Positions 58,652-64,000 of a stretch of 64,000 nt of DNA are shown here, piece by piece. A model generated the notes under the pieces. It did no database searches. It saw nothing but the letters and a program-made list of their open reading frames with translations, and was not told where the DNA came from. The DNA comes from Calendula officinalis (taxonomy: Eukaryota > Streptophyta > Magnoliopsida > Asterales > Asteraceae): assembly GCA_963853835.1 (NCBI GenBank), contig OY970830.1, positions 32,077,966 through 32,141,965 on the forward strand. Reading direction: 5' to 3'. The stretch's first letter is position 1. Each line of letters starts with the position of its first letter. The translations under genes were made by a program, and so were the position numbers.

Positions 58652-60554
58652 ATGGAGACTTCACTCCGATACGGCGGATATTCCACCGTCCTTAGAGTCA
58701 ATACAAACAAGAAGTCTCCTACTGTCAGGTACGTCGGCGATGCCGGCGCTCTCAAAATATACGCAAAGCAGAAATTTCGTCTCGATTCCAACACTCGACT
58801 TCAGGTACTCCTTCAGTTTGATTATTTCACTCTGATTTATGTTTCAATTTGACAATTAGTTATTAGTGTTCTTTGTTCTCTGTTTGCGTTTCTGAATGAT
58901 TTTTTTTTATGATTTCCAATTGTTTTGTTCACCGTATTTGTCAATGTTACAATATTATTTAGGTTTACTGAGTAAAATTATGAGAAGTTGCTTCTATGTT
59001 AATCGAATTAGCTTTTGATTGCGCCACATTTTCTATTCATTTCATTCATGAATTTATATTCAGTTTAACAACTCAATCGATGGTTTCTGAATTCTGAACC
59101 ACTTTTTGTGCAAAATTTGCATTTGCGTTTGTGTTTCCCCTTCCGGTAAATGTTATTTATGATAACCATAACTGTATACCGTTTGAAGGAATTACTACTA
59201 GGCAGTCTATGGATATATTAAGGTTTAGATTCATACTCCTTAATTATTGAGATTTTATTATTCTTAAACTTGTCTATAAGACTATGAGGTTTTTGACCTA
59301 TGGTCATACGATAACATATAAGTATATTTATTTTGGTGTACTTTTTGAAACTTGCAGCTTGATGGAGAACTTGATACCAGGGCTGCAGCTCCAACTTTTT
59401 TCAGTGCACTCCTGAAATACTTCCCTCCTGAAGTACGATAATATTTTAAATTATACTATTTTTACTGATAATTTTAAATTTCTGTAACTTTAACATGTGT
59501 ATGAATTATATATATAGCTTTCAGCAAAACTTGGAGCTGGATTACAGTATGATAGACGTGAAAAACTTCACTATACCGTGTGTGGAAAGAAGTCTTTTCC
59601 ACTAACTTCTGATGGATTTGCAAGTTTTGTTGTTAAAGGGCGTTGTAATATTGATAAAGAATTTAAACAGGTTGGTATTTGATTATATACTGATTAGGAA
59701 AGATTGATGACAATTTATATAAGTTATAAAGGCATAATACATAATAAATAAAGGTATAACGTATGTGTAGGCTACCCAATTATTCAACTATTTTCATTAA
59801 AGCCACCTATGTATAAAATTATCATACAGGCCGCCCAAGTATGTATTGTGTAATTTATACCAATTTTGATCAAAATCATGCTGAATGACGAAAATAATTT
59901 TCAGTTTTTAAGAAAGACCAAAGTATATTTGATGAGATGTTATTAAATTGTTAATTTAAAGACTTGAGGGCATATTCGTCATTAGGCATGATTTTGGTTG
60001 AAATTGGTATGAACCCATAAAGATAGTCTTGGGCGGTCTATATGAAAATTTTAATAGATGGTTAGCCATAATTAAAGAAGTTTTAAGTTTAATACTTGGG
60101 TGGTCTCTACATTTACATATTGTTGAATAATTTTAAGTTTATTTATTTATCCAATAAATAAACTATAATTTAGTACTTCAAATTAAATTCTTTTTACATA
60201 TTGTTGCGGTTTTTTTAATGGAAATTTGTATTTCTGGTAGCCAACACCAAGTGGAGCAGCTGAATTGGTCTGGAACATTCTTGATTTTCAGAAAGATCAA
60301 GATGTAAGACTTAAAGTTGGTTACGAAATTGTTGATAAGGTATTTTTTTATATTGACCAATTTACCCTTATACAAGTTACATGTTTTACCCTTAAACTTT
60401 CAGTTATATCTCATCTCAGCCAAAAACAAAAAAAAAATGTTTTGACTTACATTTTCTTATTTTGTTGCAGATTCCATATGTACAGGTGAGGGAAAACAAC
60501 TGGACATTTACAGCTGATGCTAATGGCAAATGGAATGTCAAATATAACCTATGA
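58652..60554 (+). CDS. OEP21: Chloroplast outer envelope pore protein 21
   Basis: Five exons: 58652-58804, 59358-59432, 59518-59670, 60241-60339 and 60471-60554. They join to 187 residues with a TGA stop. OEP21 is a beta-barrel anion-selective channel of the plastid outer envelope that passes phosphorylated carbohydrates and is gated by ATP and triose phosphates. Family marks: start METSLRY, then ALKIYAKQKFRLDS, TRLQLDGELDTRAA, QYDRREKLHYT, GKKSFPLTSDGF, FQKDQDVRLKVGYE and VRENNWTF. There is no transit peptide, as usual for outer-envelope barrels. About ten extra residues (roughly 9-30, STVLRVNTNKKSPTVRYVG) precede the conserved ALKIYAK stretch compared with the pea protein as I remember it; the frame is open through them. 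The likely core promoter overlaps hAT-like element 4. Confidence 0.93.
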
Positions 60555-62654
60555 GTTTAAAAACCAGTAATTTTTTTACCAACTTTTATTGCAAAAATCA
60601 AGAAAAAAATTCAGATAGTTGGTGTAGGTTTCTAGAAGCCGCTACTGAAACGATCGAATTCAGGTTTCTACTGTATACTCAATTCTTATAAATTACTGTC
60701 AAGCTTTTATTCTATAATGTTGTTACATATTCGTATTTGTAATCATGTTTATTCTTCTATTAAAGTTTAGATTATGCGTCTAAGACTCTAATTGCCAAAC
60801 ACTGTGAAGTTGATTATTGTTACTTAAGTGACTATAATCAAGTTTATTGCCCTCTTAATTGGTCGGCACTACCTATATAACATATAATTGAGTTGATTCT
60901 CAAAAAACACTAGTGAATTTTTTTATTTTACATTTTTTTAGAAAGACATCAATGTAAAACCAAAAGTGTATAAAATATTTAATTTTGTTCATTTTACATT
61001 TGTGAATATGAAATGTATAATATAAGTTTCTGTTACAAATCTGAGAAAAAACAAAAACCAAAATCTCGATAAAATAGTCATTTTGCCAACAAAAAGAGTG
61101 TATTTTCATGAAAAACTTTTCTGATGAAAACCATTAGGAACTGTCGGACCGAACTGAACTTCACTTCACAGATTGAATTTTCATGAAAAATTGTTTCTTG
61201 GTCCGGTCCGGTCCGGTTTCTTCCAAAACCAAAAAAGTTTGTTCTCGTATGGTTCGGTTCTCGGTCCACTGGAACTATTTTTTCGGTCTCTTCCAGTTCT
61301 GGACGATTTGATTCAGTTATTGGATCGTACATAGTCTTAGTACTAATATCAAATAATATTTTATTTTTACTTTTCCACAAAAAAGGTATTGTGTGGGTAA
61401 TTGTGGCATTCTATTTTTAGCCGACTTTAGGTACGATGTAGCCGTTTTCTTTGAGTGATTACAACTAGTATTTAACTAATCATGATCGTAAGAGTTGACA
61501 AACGCTAAAAAACAATAAATTTTGGAAAACAAAAGATTTCATTTGAAAAGAGTGTGAAACCGCGTAGAAAATATTTTCAAATGAGTCAAATGTTGGCTAC
61601 TAAGGATCTCATAATATCATTGTTATATAAGTTCCACTTAGAATTTATGGTAATATATAATATAGGTGATGTTTGATAGTTATGAATGAATGATATCTGA
61701 ATGATGTAATATATAAATAATTTAGACTTTTTCTTGTATCTATGTGATTAAGAGGAACAATAAGTTTAATTTTTTATTTATAGGTTGATTAAAAGGACTT
61801 AACATATATGTTGGATCTGTTCGATTAAGATGTTTCTTAATAAGCTCGTTAAGAGGGCTTACTGAACAGCTCACGATGTATTTAATCTAATCAATTTATA
61901 TGGCTCACTCAAACTTGCTCAAAAAAACAACCGCCAATTGTATGCACAACGAGCATTATAAGATCCGCGCTCCGCTGCGGTTTTATGATTCATTCATTAG
62001 TTATAAGGTGGTGATTTTTACACCACACATTTTAAGCTAACACCAAAATAATTGTTTTATATAGTTGTATAGTCTATAATAATACTTGTACAGTGTGATA
62101 TAAACATAAAAATAATGTAGTGTTAAAATTAATTCCCTTAGTTATAAGACTTACTATAGATATATAATTTTGTTTGTATACTGAGTTGCGGTAATTTACT
62201 ACAGACTCTTATTCTTCATTTATTTGGTTTCTATGTTACAAACATAAAAACTCGATCATATATATATTTATCGAGAAAAGATATTGATTCCTATCTTTTG
62301 TGTCTACTTATGTGACTACCAACTTGATAAGATAACATGTGTAATTCATTAATTTTCTAACCTCGTATTATTCTTTGATTTTGACACATGTCCTGATCAA
62401 ATGAGTATATATACAAAAGATAGACATAGATATCATTACTCATATTTATTTAATGATTAATGATACTTTATTATCCCTTCCCGTAATTATGTATATCTAA
62501 TATCTTAAACATGTGTTTCGAAAATAAGATAAGTTAGTTTAGAACCGAAACTTACGAATTCACAATTAAAGTAAAGTGTTCTATTTAAAAATTTAGGTAA
62601 AGAAAATATGGAAAATAAATCAAAAAAGAGGAGTGCCTACCGCATAAATTAATA
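60555..62654. other. 3' flank of OEP21 and intergenic DNA
   Basis: No gene seen. Around 61140-61320 GGTCCGGTCC and GGTTCGGTTC words form an array like those inside the hAT elements, without recognisable ends. A GC hairpin (GATCCGCGCTCCGCTGCGG) lies near 61970. Confidence 0.4.
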
Positions 62655-62968
62655 CTTCCTCCGATTCAAAATAAGTGATACACTTTGGGTTTCACGGTTT
62701 TTGAGGTAAAAGATTATAATAATAGTTAAATTAGATTAATTAGATGGTTAGTGGGGATTGGGTCCCACACATTTTGAATAAAGTGGGGTTAATGATGTTT
62801 AGAAGTAAAAAGTAAGGGTAAAGAGGTCATTTCACTTTGTTAAAGTAGATAGTTTGTGGGTGTGGGTCCCACTACTTTTTGCCAAATAAGGTAATTTTTC
62901 AAAGTGTATCACTTATTTTGAATTACCCCAAAAAGAAAAGTGCATCACTTATTTTGAATCGGAGGAAG
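62655..62968. mobile_element. MITE, 314-bp CTTCCTCC subfamily
   Basis: TA-bounded inverted ends CTTCCTCCGATTCAAAATAA and its complement, with AAGTGATACACTTT inside. Best-preserved member of the subfamily in this window. Confidence 0.9.
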
Positions 62969-62970
62969 TA

Positions 62971-64000
62971 ATATTTATTCTCTTTCACATATATTATGCG
63001 GCGCCTGAAGATAAAAATGAAATGCTGAAGATAACGGACTGAGCAAATACCGGAACCCCGTTTCAAAATTTATAATGAATAATACACTAACTATGACAAT
63101 TGTATATAAGAGTGATATACGTATTTTGAAACACATTTTAATTTAGTGATCCATACTCTAAAACTCAACATCATAGTGTTTAAATTTTGGAAAAAAATAA
63201 CTTAAGTTCAATCATCTTAATTATAACACGATAAAGGTTATAAATGGATTTGGAACATTGGTTAAAAGTATGAATAATGATTGATCGACATAATGTGAAT
63301 TGTGAAGTTATCTTATATTTATGCAATTGGACTTAAAATAATATTAATCATTTTCTTTATATATTACAGGAATAAAAGATAAATGAAAAGAAATCATGGG
63401 AACATGGATCCTATTGACTTTTGATCCCTAGACACTTGGTCATTTTCCAACTTTCTAGTCATTTTTTGTTACCCTTTTCCTTTTCCTTTTCCTTTTCCTT
63501 TTCCTCTTCCTTTATTTTTCTTTTCCAACAAAACAGATAAGATATTTACTAATTTGATGTTATAAAAAAATTAATAAGATATCATAATCAGTAAACCAAG
63601 TAGAAGTGATACACAAGCTTGAGTACACAATAACTACTCAAATTGAAGAAACAGATCCAGAACTCTGACACACATAAACTGACACACACAAACTATTCAT
63701 GGTATGTATGGATATAGCCTTTCTTACTCTTAGTTATTTTTATTATAGGTAATGGCACACCATGATGTTGAATCATATTCCAACAAATCAAAGTACACGT
63801 TAAAAACCATGGTTCTAAAAAATTTGACTTGGCTTCGTGACTTCATCAAAACTTGAAGTTTGACTATGTTGGCGCTCCATGGTCCAAAGTTGTGTGTAAG
63901 ACTTAACATATGTTAAGGTCTAATATAGGTCATATTTACCCATCATAAGTTGTGTTTTTAGGAGTATTAAATGTACCGAGTTATGTGAGCGAAATATATA
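62971..64000. other. Intergenic to right edge
   Basis: Contains a (TTTTCC)n tract at 63473-63507. No coding region is supported. An ATG at 63700, directly followed by a GTATGT donor-like word, could belong to a gene beyond the edge, but nothing confirms it. Confidence 0.4.
63473..63507. repeat. (TTTTCC)n microsatellite
   Basis: About six near-perfect hexamer units. Confidence 0.95.

Noticed and set aside
63690..63720. ATG followed by a GTATGT donor as a new first exon at the right edge
   Set aside because: A one-codon exon cannot be supported without downstream sequence.

Overview
This is nuclear DNA of a flowering plant, most likely a eudicot. The evidence is intron-rich genes with GT-AG introns, chloroplast genes with transit peptides (GAPB, OEP21), an MLO gene, AT-rich intergenic DNA and a dense mix of plant transposons. 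I could not fix the species.

Layout. 1-2500: a minus-strand F-box/kelch gene, cut by the left edge, with a probable 5'-leader intron. 3081-15904: one LTR retrotransposon that carries a second, complete LTR retrotransposon (4417-12319). Both are minus-strand, both have perfect 5-bp target duplications, and both keep a gag gene but lack a working pol. 17561-21210: GAPB, nine coding exons, minus strand. 22195-24685: a small chloroplast membrane protein gene, five exons, minus strand. 24.7-30.3 kb: intergenic, with a palindrome-loaded MULE-like element and SINE-like pieces. 30341-34555: a DHHC palmitoyltransferase gene, 11 exons, plus strand. 35.0-40.5 kb: MITEs and two Helitrons joined end to end. 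40611-40682: tRNA-Asp(GUC). 41603-46263: MLO, 15 exons, with a hAT element in intron 14. 47.2-49.5 kb: a second copy of the palindrome-loaded element, a Stowaway-like MITE and a hAT element. 49673-54692: ribophorin I (OST subunit 1), 10 exons, with a MULE in intron 3. 55.1-58.6 kb: solo mini-LTR, MULE and hAT insertions, one nested. 58652-60554: OEP21, five exons. 60.6-64.0 kb: no gene seen.

The genes form no shared pathway. Three encode plastid proteins (GAPB in the Calvin cycle, a small membrane protein, OEP21 in outer-envelope metabolite passage), two act in the endomembrane system (palmitoyltransferase, oligosaccharyltransferase), one is a seven-helix MLO protein and one a putative E3-ligase adaptor. 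All exon sets were joined by hand; every joined frame is open and has canonical GT-AG splice sites.

The most notable content is mobile DNA: two nested gag-only retrotransposons; a MULE-like family packed with CACATGTG palindromes between CGG-rich blocks; a hAT family in which each copy carries a different short-motif array inside the same TAGGGGTG end; two 112-bp solo LTRs; and a Helitron inserted exactly at the end of another Helitron. Most of these have target duplications readable directly in the sequence.
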